A stretch of DNA of 35,064 nucleotides from an uncultured Eubacteriales bacterium (lineage in GTDB: Bacteria; Bacillota; Clostridia; Christensenellales; Aristaeellaceae). The stretch spans positions 1 through 35,064 of the forward strand of contig CADAKE010000010.1 of NCBI GenBank assembly GCA_902788445.1, read 5' to 3'. Shown one piece after another: positions 23,020 to 32,300 of the stretch. Made by a program: the position numbers and the translations under genes. Positions within the stretch are counted from its first letter, which is position 1; each line of letters opens with the position of its first letter. The notes under the pieces are model-generated. The model saw nothing but the letters and a program-made list of their open reading frames with translations, did no database searches and was not told the DNA's origin.

Positions 23020-25068
23020 TTATTCCACCGGCGCGGCGATTTCGGCGGGGCCGAGGATGCGGGCCTCCTGGGAGTTGAGAAGGGGTTCCTCGCGCTTGAC
23101 GCGCTTGTATTTGCCGCTTTTTTTCATTTCCCAGGCCTTCATGTTGTCGTTGAGTTCATCCTGCAAGGAAGCGATGATGCGGTTCTGGAGGGCGGGGTCT
23201 TCGATGGGGAACATCAATTCCACGCGCTTATCCAGGTTGCGGGGCATCCAGTCGGCGGAGGACAGGTACACTTCCTTCTCGCCGCCGTTTTCAAACACGA
23301 ACGCGCGGGTATGCTCCAGCAGCCTGCCCACAATGGAGCGGACGCGCAGGTTCTCCCGTCCGTCGGTTTTCAGGCAGCAAATGCCGCGCACGATCAGGTC
23401 GATTTCCACGCCCGCGTCGGCGGCCTTGTAGAGCAGTTTGATGATCTTGGGGTCGACCAGCGCGTTGATCTTGGCGGTGATGGCGGCGGGCAGGCCGGCT
23501 TCGGCGTGCTCAATTTCCCGCTTGATGAGGCGCTTGATCCGCTTGCGCAGGAAGGTCGGCGCGGAAACGAGCTTTTCCATTTCCATGGTTTCGTCGTAGC
23601 CCGTGACCATGTTGAAGAAGTTGCCCGCGTCGCGGCCGATGATATCGTCGCAGGTCATGAGGCCCATATCGGTGTACAGCTTCGCGGTCACATCGTTATA
23701 GTTGCCGGTGGCCAGGTGCACATAGCGGCGCAGGCCGTCGGGCTCCTTGCGCACCACCAGGGTGATCTTGCTGTGGGTCTTCAGCTTGGGCACGCCGTAG
23801 AACACGTGGCAGCCCGCCTTTTCCAACGCCTGGCACCAGTTGATGTTGTTTTCCTCGTCGAACCTGGCGCGCACCTCCACCAGCACTGTCACCTGCTTGC
23901 CCTGCTGCCCGGCGCGAATCAGCGCCGCCACAATGGGCGATTTGCCGCTGACGCGGTAGAGGGTCTGCTTGATGGCCATGACATTCGGGTCGTCCGCCGC
24001 TTCGCGGATGAAGCGCACCACGGGATCGAAGCTGTCATAGGGGTGGTTAAGCAGGATATCGCCGCCGCGGATCACGCGGAAAATGGAGCCCTCCTGCTTG
24101 AAGCGCTCGTCGACGCGCGGCGTGAAGGGCTGGAACCGTAGGTCGTCAAAGCCGGGCAGGGAGGAAATCTGCTTCATGAAAAAGTCCAGGTTCAGCGGAC
24201 CGGGCAGGGTAAACACGCCCTCCTCCGCCACATCCAGGTATTTCTTGATGCGCGTGAGCAGGCGCGGGTCGCTGCCCAGGGGCACTTCCAGGCGCAGCAC
24301 CCGGCCCCATTTCCGCTTTTTCAAGTTCTTCTTCATTTCGGTAATGAGGGCGTCGGCGTCGGAATCGTTATAGATAAAGTCCGTATTCCGCGTGATGCGG
24401 AAGGGCATCACGGCGAGGGGATGGGTTTTGCCGAACATGCGATGGGCGTAATGGGCGATCACATCCTCCAGCAGCACGCCTCTTGCCTTGCCCCGGCCCA
24501 TGGGCAGCATCGTCACGCGGGGCAGGGACGTGGGCACATGGAGCAGCGCCATGCGCGGCGCGCCGCCCCGGATGTTGGCGGGCAGCAGCAGCGCCAGGTG
24601 CAGCACGCGGGCGGAAAGGAGCGGGAAGGGCCGCCTGTCGTCGATGGCGCGGGGCGTCAGCAGCGGCTGGACGGACTCGTCAAAGAAATGGCTGAGCCAT
24701 TCACGCTGTTCTTTATCCAGCGCGTCCATCCGCTGGAAATGGATGCCCGCGTCCGCCAGCGCGGGCAGGTATTCCGTGTTCAGCAGTTCGTACTGCCGCG
24801 CCACCTGCTCCTGTACGGCGGGGAAAATCGCGTCCAGCTGTTCCCGCGCGGTCAGGCCGGAGGGGTCTTTTTTCTTGTCGCCCGCCATGGCCGCGCGCGC
24901 CAGCGAGCCCACGCGCACCATGAAAAACTCGTCCAGGTTGCTGGAGCAGATCGAGATGAATTTGCCCCGCTCCAGCAGCGGGTTATCCGGGTTCGCCGCC
25001 TCCTCCAGCACCCGGCGGTTAAAGTTCAGCCAACTCAGTTCCCGGTTCCAAATGTCGCTTTTAGCCAT
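23020..25068 (-). CDS. ppk: Polyphosphate kinase (PPK1)
   Basis: PPK1 reversibly polymerises the gamma-phosphate of ATP into polyphosphate. The protein of about 682 aa has the N-terminal NRELSWLNFNRRVLEEA block, SSNLDEFFMVRVG, the catalytic histidine in PKLKTHSKITLV (about residue 432) and YVHLATGNYND. Full family length is present. A GTG 12 bases upstream (25080) is an alternative start, but the ATG fits the family N-terminus. No ppx gene is adjacent; the metallophosphoesterase upstream and the MntA/HepT pair downstream share its strand. Confidence 0.95.
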   Translation of the reverse strand: MAKSDIWNRELSWLNFNRRVLEEAANPDNPLLERGKFISICSSNLDEFFMVRVGSLARAAMAGDKKKDPSGLTAREQLDAIFPAVQEQVARQYELLNTEYLPALADAGIHFQRMDALDKEQREWLSHFFDESVQPLLTPRAIDDRRPFPLLSARVLHLALLLPANIRGGAPRMALLHVPTSLPRVTMLPMGRGKARGVLLEDVIAHYAHRMFGKTHPLAVMPFRITRNTDFIYNDSDADALITEMKKNLKKRKWGRVLRLEVPLGSDPRLLTRIKKYLDVAEEGVFTLPGPLNLDFFMKQISSLPGFDDLRFQPFTPRVDERFKQEGSIFRVIRGGDILLNHPYDSFDPVVRFIREAADDPNVMAIKQTLYRVSGKSPIVAALIRAGQQGKQVTVLVEVRARFDEENNINWCQALEKAGCHVFYGVPKLKTHSKITLVVRKEPDGLRRYVHLATGNYNDVTAKLYTDMGLMTCDDIIGRDAGNFFNMVTGYDETMEMEKLVSAPTFLRKRIKRLIKREIEHAEAGLPAAITAKINALVDPKIIKLLYKAADAGVEIDLIVRGICCLKTDGRENLRVRSIVGRLLEHTRAFVFENGGEKEVYLSSADWMPRNLDKRVELMFPIEDPALQNRIIASLQDELNDNMKAWEMKKSGKYKRVKREEPLLNSQEARILGPAEIAAPVE

Positions 25069-25121
25069 GGTGGTTCGCACATCCTTTTTCTGTCGTGAAA
25101 GCAGCCTTTGCGTAGACTGCT

Positions 25122-25238
25122 GAAAAGAGTACAGAGTTCAGAGTACAGAGTTCAGAGACGATAGATTACAGTCATCCGGACACGCTGCGAAGCGGCCATC
25201 TCATCTGTACTCTGCGCTCTGAACTCTGTACTCTTTTT
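25122..25238. repeat. Heptamer inverted-repeat element 4 (AGAGTAC/AGAGTTC type)
   Basis: Left arm AGAGTAC AGAGTTC AGAGTAC AGAGTTC (25126-25153); right arm (25205-25237) is the complement of AGAGTAC AGAGTTC AGAGCGC AGAGTAC. The right arm abuts the metallophosphoesterase stop codon, so it begins at the end of that gene. On the minus strand it lies between that gene and ppk. Confidence 0.83.
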
Positions 25239-26313
25239 ACATGGTCAGTCTCCCCGTCAGCGTCAGGATCGTCACGGCGGGAGTGTTGAAAACGCGGATC
25301 GGCGGCAGGTCGATAGCTGCCGACGTGCCCAGGCCGGGGCTGATGTACTGGGGAATGCCCATCATGTTGGACAGCCCCATGATCTGCTTGTCGTCCGGGA
25401 ACCAGCCGTTGTTCCCCGTCCCGGCGGACAGCGGCGCGCGCACCGCGCCGACGCCCGGAACGCGCCATTGCCCGCCCACATAGTGCCCGGCCAGCACCAG
25501 GGAGATGCTGCGGATATAGCTGTCGTTGTCCGTGGCCGTCCATTCCTGTAACGCCTGCAGCGCCTCCGTTTGCAGCGGATGGTGGGTCAGCGCCACATGC
25601 ACATCCGTTTCCAGGGTTTCCCGCCGCGCCTGGCGGATGCGGATCAATTGGTTGATCTGGTAGTTCACCGCGAGCAGCGCGGCCTCCCGCTCGGGCGAAG
25701 GCTCCTCCGCCTGCAATTCAGCCAGGCGCTTGTGATACGCCGTGTCGGACGCTTCATAATCAATGGCGTAAATCCATTCCGGCGCCAGCCACAAAGCGTT
25801 TTTCCCGCGCGTGATCTTCACCGGCGCGTCCAGATAAACGGCTCCAGTCCGTTCGGCCTCCAGGATATAGTCCGCTTTGGCGTTCAGGGTTCCGTGGGGC
25901 GTGGCGAGGATCGGCGCGGGGTCCTCGTCCCCTGGGATAAAATACACCGGCTTATCCTTGAACAGCTTCATCATTTCCACGAACGCGCCCATATCGCCGT
26001 CCGGCCCGGTGATATCGCCCGTAACGCACACGATGTCATACCGCGCGCTGCCCAGCGCGGCTTTTAGCTGCTCCTGGTGCTGGCCGAAATACAGGCCGTG
26101 CAGGTCGCTGATATGCAGGATACGAAAGCTTTCCAGCGAGGATGGCAGGCTTGGCACCGTCACCGTTTCGCGCAGCAGGTTGATCCTGCTGTTGTTGATG
26201 CCGTTTACCACCGCCATCGTGGCCGCGATGAAAACGATCAGCAGCAGAAGAAAGCCGATCCACGGATGCTTTCGCCTTTCTTCCGCAAAAAGGGGATCAT
26301 GAGATTTGCTCAC
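25237..26313 (-). CDS. Membrane-anchored calcineurin-like phosphoesterase with altered metal motifs
   Basis: This 358-aa protein has one N-terminal membrane helix (about 18-37) and a calcineurin-like domain: HISDLHG (Asp70, His72), VCVTGDITGPDG (Asp100), ALTHHPLQ and AGHYVGGQWRVPG. The canonical GNHE motif reads GDED (128-131) and the GHTHGGQ motif reads GHYVGGQ, so the bridging Asn, the catalytic His and one metal-ligand His are missing. It resembles YkuE-type proteins, but activity is doubtful. GTG 26313 has AAAGGAG at a 7-base spacing. Confidence 0.85.
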   Translation of the reverse strand: MSKSHDPLFAEERRKHPWIGFLLLLIVFIAATMAVVNGINNSRINLLRETVTVPSLPSSLESFRILHISDLHGLYFGQHQEQLKAALGSARYDIVCVTGDITGPDGDMGAFVEMMKLFKDKPVYFIPGDEDPAPILATPHGTLNAKADYILEAERTGAVYLDAPVKITRGKNALWLAPEWIYAIDYEASDTAYHKRLAELQAEEPSPEREAALLAVNYQINQLIRIRQARRETLETDVHVALTHHPLQTEALQALQEWTATDNDSYIRSISLVLAGHYVGGQWRVPGVGAVRAPLSAGTGNNGWFPDDKQIMGLSNMMGIPQYISPGLGTSAAIDLPPIRVFNTPAVTILTLTGRLTM

Positions 26314-26344
26314 GACGTGCTCCTTTCTCTTCTCTTGAATCTAC

Positions 26345-26373
26345 ATTATATCTGAAAAACCCGCTTTCCGCAA
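26345..26373 (-). promoter_or_regulatory. Sigma-A promoter of the metallophosphoesterase gene
   Basis: On the minus strand TTGCGG (26368-26373) and TATAAT (26345-26350) are separated by 17 bases, about 30 bases upstream of the GTG start. It is divergent from the promoter at 26420-26448. Confidence 0.75.
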
Positions 26374-26419
26374 TCAGAAAAGCGATGGAAAAACAGAAAA
26401 CCAAATTTTCTAAAATGTG

Positions 26420-26448
26420 TTGAAATCTTTTTTTCCATATTGTATGAT
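26420..26448 (+). promoter_or_regulatory. Sigma-A promoter of the AAA-CYTH-like gene
   Basis: TTGAAA (26420-26425) and TATGAT (26443-26448) are separated by 17 bases. Transcription would begin about 26455, very close to the AGGAGG site, leaving an unusually short leader. Confidence 0.75.
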
Positions 26449-26467
26449 ACCATCAGGAGGTGGGATC

Positions 26468-27610
26468 ATGCGTCAGGACGCTGAAACGCGGGAAGCGGTG
26501 AACCCCAGGCAGCATATCACCAAGATCGTCATCACGGGGGGGCCCTGCGCGGGCAAGACCACGGCGATGAGTTGGATACAGAATGCTTTTACCAAGAAGG
26601 GGTATATGGTTTTGTTCGTGGATGAAACGGCCACCGAGCTGATCGGCGGCGGCGCGCCGTGGAAATTCACCAAATGCAACCGGGATTACCAGTTCCGCCT
26701 GACGGAATTGATGCTGGCGAAAGAACTGGCGTTCACGGAAATCGCCAAGACTTTTGACGCGGATAAGGTGCTCATCGTCTGCGACCGCGGCGCGCTGGAC
26801 AACCGCGCCTACATGAGCGACGAGGAATTCCGCTATGTGCTGAAGCGCCTGGACACCAACGAAGTGGCCCTGCGCGACCATTACGACGCCGTGTTCCACC
26901 TGGTGACGGCCGCCAAAGGCGCGGAGCAGTTCTATACTCTGGCCAACAACGCCGCCCGGTACGAAACGGTCGAGGAGGCCGTGAAGGTGGACGATTCCCT
27001 GATCCAGTCCTGGACGGGGCATCCGCACCTGCGCGTGATCGACAACAGGTTTGATTTCGACGAAAAGATGCTGAATCTGATTTCCGAAATCTCCAACTTC
27101 CTGGGCGAGCCCCGTCCCATGGGCACGGCCCGCAAGTTCCTCATCAAATACCCCGACGTGCGGGCGCTGGAAAAGAAGCCCAACTGCCAGTCCGTGGATA
27201 TCATGCAGGCATACCTGCACAGCGAAATTCCCGGCGAGTTCATCCGCATCCGCCAGCGCGGGCGGGACGGCAACTATATTTATTATAAGACCCGCAAGCG
27301 GCAGATCGAGGGCGGCAAACGCATCGAGCTGGAAGAACGCCTGACCCAGGATGAATACCTCGACCTGATGATGCAGGCAGACCCCGCCTACCGCCCCATC
27401 CGCAAGCATCGCTGCTGCCTGAGCGAAAACGGGCTGTACTACAACATCGACCTCTATCCCCAGTGGGCCGACCAGGCGATGATGGAAATTGAACTGTATA
27501 ACGAAGATCAGGAAGTGAAAATTCCCGAGGGCATCCAGGTTATCCGCGAAGTGACCGGCGAGGTGGAATATACCAACCCGTATATTGCGAAGATCAAATC
27601 AGCTTTGTAA
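26468..27610 (+). CDS. AAA_28-type P-loop NTPase fused to a CYTH-like domain
   Basis: From ATG 26468 (AGGAGG at 26455-26460) this 380-aa protein has an N-terminal kinase-like AAA_28 NTPase: Walker A GGPCAGKTT (24-32), a VLIVCDRGALDN strand and a distinct APWKFTKCNRDYQF segment. Residues from about 220 form a second domain with IRIRQRG, YIYYKTRKR, KRIELEERLTQDEYLDL and NIDLYPQWADQAMMEIEL, which fit a CYTH-like triphosphate tunnel (alternating basic and acidic strands). The same two-domain order occurs in eukaryotic TTD14-type proteins by family knowledge. It probably acts on a phosphorylated substrate; the reaction is unknown. A start at 26417 would require translation across the promoter. Confidence 0.82.
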   Translation: MRQDAETREAVNPRQHITKIVITGGPCAGKTTAMSWIQNAFTKKGYMVLFVDETATELIGGGAPWKFTKCNRDYQFRLTELMLAKELAFTEIAKTFDADKVLIVCDRGALDNRAYMSDEEFRYVLKRLDTNEVALRDHYDAVFHLVTAAKGAEQFYTLANNAARYETVEEAVKVDDSLIQSWTGHPHLRVIDNRFDFDEKMLNLISEISNFLGEPRPMGTARKFLIKYPDVRALEKKPNCQSVDIMQAYLHSEIPGEFIRIRQRGRDGNYIYYKTRKRQIEGGKRIELEERLTQDEYLDLMMQADPAYRPIRKHRCCLSENGLYYNIDLYPQWADQAMMEIELYNEDQEVKIPEGIQVIREVTGEVEYTNPYIAKIKSAL

Positions 27611-27614
27611 TTTC

Positions 27615-27757
27615 AAGGACACTTTAGGTCTACAAGAGAGTTAACAGTACAGAGTGCAGATAATATAGTGTTCTCAAAGAAACGCCATTCTTTGTTCAGA
27701 CAAAACAATCTGTACTCTGCACTCTGAACTCTGTACTCTAAAACGTTAGTGACTTAA
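27615..27757. repeat. Heptamer inverted-repeat element 5 (AGAGTAC type)
   Basis: Outer arms AAGGACACTTTAGGTCTA (27615-27632) and, on the right, the complement of AAGAGCACTTTAAGTCACTA; inner heptamers AGAGTTA ACAGTAC AGAGTGC on the left and the complement of AGAGTAC AGAGTTC AGAGTGC AGAGTAC on the right. It starts 4 bases after the AAA-CYTH-like stop codon and ends about 40 bases before the glycosylase start. Confidence 0.83.
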
Positions 27758-27797
27758 AGTGCTCTTCCAACAAAAAAACAACCAAAGGACGGATCCC

Positions 27798-28994
27798 ATG
27801 CTGACCATTACCCGTGACCAGGCGAAGCGATTCATGCTCAGCAAGCAGGGCTTGCTGGGACAATACCGTTTTCTGGGCAAGGACGGCGCGTACCAGTATG
27901 TGCGGCAGGCGGGGTGCATTCAGTTTGACCCGGTGGACGTGTGCGGCAGGAACGCGGAATTGACCCTGCAATCCCGCGTGAAGGGCTTCCGGAAGCAAAC
28001 GCTGGACGACCTGCTGTACAAGGACAGGCTGCTGGTGGATTACTCCGACAAAGAGCTGGCCATCTGGCCCCGGGAGGACTGGCCGTACTTCGCGGGCTAT
28101 CGGGAGAGGAGCGCCGCCCACGGCAGGGGCTTTGCGGGGATTCCTGAACTGGAGGAGCAGGCCGTCGCCTATATCCGCGCCCACGGCCCGGTCAGCAGCG
28201 ACACGCTGCCCATCGAGGGCAAAATCGTCTGGCATTCTTCCATGCATTGGAGCGGCAATTGGCACGGCGAATCCAACGCCGCGCGGTCGGTGCTGGAACA
28301 GCTGTACACCGACGGAACGCTGCTGATCCATCATAAAAGCGGCTCGCGCAAGTTCTATGACCTGGCGGAAAAGTATTTCCCGCGGGAACTGCTGGATGCG
28401 CCGAATCCCTGCGGAGACGAAGCCGCCGTTCTGCAATGGCGCGTGAAGCGGCGCATCGGCGCGGTTGGCCTGGTGTGGAACCTTCGCTCGGACGCCTGGC
28501 TGGGCATTGATATGAACAATGACCAGCGGAAAGCCGCGTTTGAGCGTCTGGAGGCAGCGGGTGAAATCGTGCCGGTAAAAGCAGAGGGTATCCACGCGCC
28601 GCTGTATCTGCTGGCCGCGGATCGCCCGCTGATGGAGGCCGTGCTTGCGGATCAGGTCGACACAAAGCCGCGCCTGGAATTTCTCGCGCCGCTCGATCCC
28701 ATGCTGTGGGACAGGAAGCTGATCGCGGCCCTCTGGGATTATCAATATTCCTGGGAAATCTATACGCCGCCCGAAAAAAGAAAATACGGCTGCTACGTGC
28801 TGCCCATGCTGTACGGCCAAAACCTGATCGGACGCATCGAAGCTGTCGCGGACAGGAAAACCGGCGCGCTGACGGTCAAAAACCTTTGGCTCGAGCCGGG
28901 CGTCCGGCTGACAAAGAAGCTGGCCGATTCCATCGAAAAAGCAGTTCGGCGGCTGGCGAAATTCAATGACTGCGGCGAAATCAGGCGTCTTTGA
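27798..28994 (+). CDS. AlkX/YcaQ-type winged-helix DNA glycosylase
   Basis: The 398-aa protein belongs to the HTH_42 family (AlkZ/YcaQ), monofunctional glycosylases that remove bulky or crosslinked alkyl bases. The catalytic Q-x-D motif is present as IQFDPVDV (Gln42, Asp44). Other conserved blocks are LLVDYSDKELAIWPREDWPYF, WHSSMHWSGNWHGESN and a C-terminal LAPLDPMLWDRKLIAALWDYQYSWE split over residues about 295-320. ATG 27798 has AAAGGA upstream; the in-frame ATG at 27759 would start inside the adjacent repeat. No repair partner is adjacent. Confidence 0.87.
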   Translation: MLTITRDQAKRFMLSKQGLLGQYRFLGKDGAYQYVRQAGCIQFDPVDVCGRNAELTLQSRVKGFRKQTLDDLLYKDRLLVDYSDKELAIWPREDWPYFAGYRERSAAHGRGFAGIPELEEQAVAYIRAHGPVSSDTLPIEGKIVWHSSMHWSGNWHGESNAARSVLEQLYTDGTLLIHHKSGSRKFYDLAEKYFPRELLDAPNPCGDEAAVLQWRVKRRIGAVGLVWNLRSDAWLGIDMNNDQRKAAFERLEAAGEIVPVKAEGIHAPLYLLAADRPLMEAVLADQVDTKPRLEFLAPLDPMLWDRKLIAALWDYQYSWEIYTPPEKRKYGCYVLPMLYGQNLIGRIEAVADRKTGALTVKNLWLEPGVRLTKKLADSIEKAVRRLAKFNDCGEIRRL

Positions 28995-29065
28995 ATCGGT
29001 CCGCTTTTTCCGATCATCACCCAGGGCAATCGCTTACAGATTGTATACAACAAGAAATCCCAGAC

Positions 29066-29172
29066 ATGTAGGGGCGGATATCATCCGCCCGCGCTAAGCA
29101 ATGTCTTACAAGCCATGGAAATGCTTATAGCTGCTATCGGATTCTTTCGGGCGGATGATATCCGCCCCTACA
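29066..29172. repeat. GGGGCGGAT double-palindrome element 3
   Basis: Left arm TGTAGGGGCGGATATCATCC plus GCCCG and right arm CGGGCGGATGATATCCGCCC plus CTACA are inverted copies with about 56 bases between. It lies about 70 bases after the glycosylase stop and about 85 bases before the ileS promoter. Confidence 0.85.
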
Positions 29173-29256
29173 ATTACCGCAATTTCCGCTTGATTTCGTA
29201 ACTATTTTGTCATAGAATTGCAATAAATGATCGCCCTGATCATCACCCTGGCAGAG

Positions 29257-29285
29257 TTGATTTTACATCGAAATTATAGTATAAT
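29257..29285 (+). promoter_or_regulatory. Sigma-A promoter of ileS
   Basis: TTGATT (29257-29262) and TATAAT (29280-29285) are separated by 17 bases. The leader is only about 30 bases, so there is no room for a T-box, unlike many Bacillota ileS genes. Confidence 0.8.
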
Positions 29286-29321
29286 TTCCGGGACATACCA
29301 TGTAATTAGGGGGCTTGGATT

Positions 29322-32300
29322 TTGAAGTACGAAGAGCTGGACAGCAAGCTGAATTTATCGGCGGTTCAGGAGGAAGTGCTTTCCTTCTGGAAGGAAAACC
29401 ACACGTTTGAAAAATCACTGGAGGGGAAAAACAGCGAGGTCGTGTTCTACGACGGCCCGCCCTTCCCCACGGGCAAGCCGCACCACGGCACGGTGCTGGT
29501 TTCGTTTATTAAAGATATGATTGCCCGGTATTGGACGATGCGGGGCAATTCCGTCCCCCGCGTCTGGGGCTGGGACTGCCACGGCCTGCCGATTGAGAAC
29601 CAGGCTGAAAAGCTGCTGGGCATCGGGGACAAGAGCATCATCGAAAAATCTACCAGCATCGAAACCGCCGACGAGGCGGCGAAGGTGGACGGCCAGATCA
29701 ATGAAAAATGGCACCGCATGGTGCAGGACGCTTCCGACGAGGCCGCCCGCTTCCCCCAGTACAAGGGGATGCACGTGGGCATGGCGGCGTTCAACAACGA
29801 ATGCCGCGAGATCGTATCCAGCAACAACGAGGCCTGGCGCGAGTACATCGAGGAAATGGCCCGCTGGGTGGACTACGACCACGCCTATAAGACCATGACG
29901 CCCCAGTTCATGGAGAGCGTGATGTGGGCGTTCAAGACCTGCTACGACAAGGGTCTGATCTATTCCGGCTACCGCGTGACGCCCTACTGTATGCATTGCG
30001 AAACATCCCTGTCCATTTCCGACACCCGCGAAAGCGACTCCACCCGGCCCCGGCAGGATCGGTGGATCATCGCCAAGTTCCGTTCCGAGAGCGAACCGGA
30101 GCTGAACGGCAAGCCGGTCTACTACCTGGCCTGGACGACCACGCCCTGGACGCTGCCGTCCAACCTGGCGCTGTCCGTCAATGAAAGCCTGACTTACGCC
30201 TATGTGGACGTGGGCGAGCAGATTTACGTAGCCTGCGAAAACACCCTGGCCAACTTCAAAAACGTGTTCGGCGAAACGCCCAACGTCGTCCAGCGCGTGC
30301 AGGGCAAGGACATGCTGGGCAAGCTGTACACGCCGCTGCTTCCTTACTTCTCCTTTATGCGCAAAGACGGCGCGTTCCGCATCATCCCCGCGGACTACGT
30401 GGACGCGGCGGAGGGCGTCGGCATCGTGCACACCGCCCCGGCCTTCGGCGAGGACGACTACTGGACGTGCCGCAAGAACGGCATCCCCACGGACGTCGTG
30501 AACCCCGTGGACGCCAAGGGCCACTTCTCCGCGGAAGTCACCGACTTCTACGAGGACAGCAAGACCCGCAACGTGATCGAGATGAACCCGATCATCGTGC
30601 GCTTCCTCTACGCCAACGACAAGGCCGTGGCCGACGGCACGCTGGTGCATAATTATCCGCACTGCTGGCGCTGCAAGAACCCGCTGATCTACAAGGCCAT
30701 GAGCGCCTGGTACTTCAACATCGAAAAGATCAAGCCCCAGCTGATTGCGGAGAACGAAAAGATCAACTGGGTGCCGGAAACCGTGAAGCACGGCCGCTTC
30801 GGCAACTGGCTGGAAAACGCCCGCGACTGGAACATCTCCCGCAACCGCTACTGGAGCACCCCCATCCCCATCTGGGAATGCGACGAAAACGCCCGCGACT
30901 GGAACATCTCCCGCAACCGCTACTGGAGCACCCCCATCCCCATCTGGGAATGCGACTGCTGCAAGGAGCGGAAGGTGCTGGGCAGCATCCAGGAAATCAA
31001 GGAAGTGAGCGGCATTGAGCTGACCGACCTGCACCGCCAGTACATGGATCAGGTCACCTTCCCCTGCAAGTGCGGCGGCACCATGAAGCGCGTGCCCGAG
31101 GTGCTGGACTGCTGGTTTGAATCCGGCTCCGTCACCTACGCCCAGAAACATTATCCCTTTGAAAACAAGGACTGGTTTGAGACCCATTTCCCCTGCGACT
31201 TCATCGTGGAATACACGGGCCAGATCCGCTGCTGGTTCTACTACATGCACGTGATGGCCGTGGCGCTGTTCGGGCGGCCCGCGTTCAAAAACTGCATCGT
31301 GCACGGCACCCTGCTGGCGAAGGACGGAAAGAAGCTGTCCAAATCCTCCAAGAACTACACCGACCCCATGGAGCTGATGCGCGGATACGGCACCGACTCC
31401 TTCCGCCTGTACCTGTACCAGAGCAACGCCATGCTGATGGGCGATTTGAAGTTTGACGACGACGGCCTGAAGGACGCTTACCAGCAATTGGTGGCTCCCC
31501 TCTGGAACGCCACGAACTTCTTCATCTCCTACGCCAACGTGGATGGCTACCATCCCGACAGCTTGAAGGAACCGCAGACCAACCACCAGTTGGATCGCTG
31601 GATTTTAGCCAAACTCCAGGAAACCGAAAAGACCATCCGGCAGGCCATGGACGCCTATCAGGTGGATGGCTACGTGACGCCGCTGGTGAGCCTGATGGAC
31701 GGCCTGACCAACTGGTACATCCGCCGTTCCCGCCGCCGCTTCTGGGGCAGTGAAATGACCGAGGACAAGCAGGCCGCTTACGACACGCTGTACTATGTGC
31801 TGGTGAACCTGATCAAGCTCTACGCGCCGGTCGCGCCGATCCTGTCCGAAAAGCTGTACCGTATCCTGACGGGTGAGGAATCCGTGCACCTGGCCGACTG
31901 GCCCAGCATTCCCGAATCCTTCGCCGACGACAAGCTGATCGCCGACGTGGAACTGGTGCGGCGCGTCATCCGCCTCACCCGCTCCATCCGCGAAAAGCAG
32001 AAGGTGAAGAACCGCCAGCCCCTGTCCCTCATGCAGATCGCCCTGAACGACCCGGCGGGCGCCCAGGTGGTGGCCTCCTTCGCGGACATTATCAAGGAAG
32101 AACTGAACGTGAAGGAGCTGGAGATTCTGGACGACGTGGATCATATCGCCACGGTGTCCTACAAGCCCTGCTTCCCCGTGATCGGGCAGAAGTACCCCGC
32201 CCAGCGCCCCGCCATCATCAAGGCGGTGCAGACCGGGAAGTTCACTTTGGCCGACGGAAAAGTGGTGCTGGACATGGGCGGCGAACAGCAGGCGTTTGAT

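Noticed and set aside
23005..24141. 378-codon plus-strand frame opposite ppk
   Set aside because: A shadow of ppk codons with His/Val-rich, low-information translation.
8781..27757. CRISPR-like arrays at the heptamer repeats
   Set aside because: Units are 7 bases without spacers and the paired arms are inverted; no cas genes are nearby.
29172..29321. T-box riboswitch upstream of ileS
   Set aside because: The promoter at 29257-29285 leaves only about 30 bases of leader, too short for a T-box.
29415..31586. 723-codon open frame on the minus strand opposite ileS
   Set aside because: Antisense shadow of the strongly biased ileS codons; no motif and no RBS.
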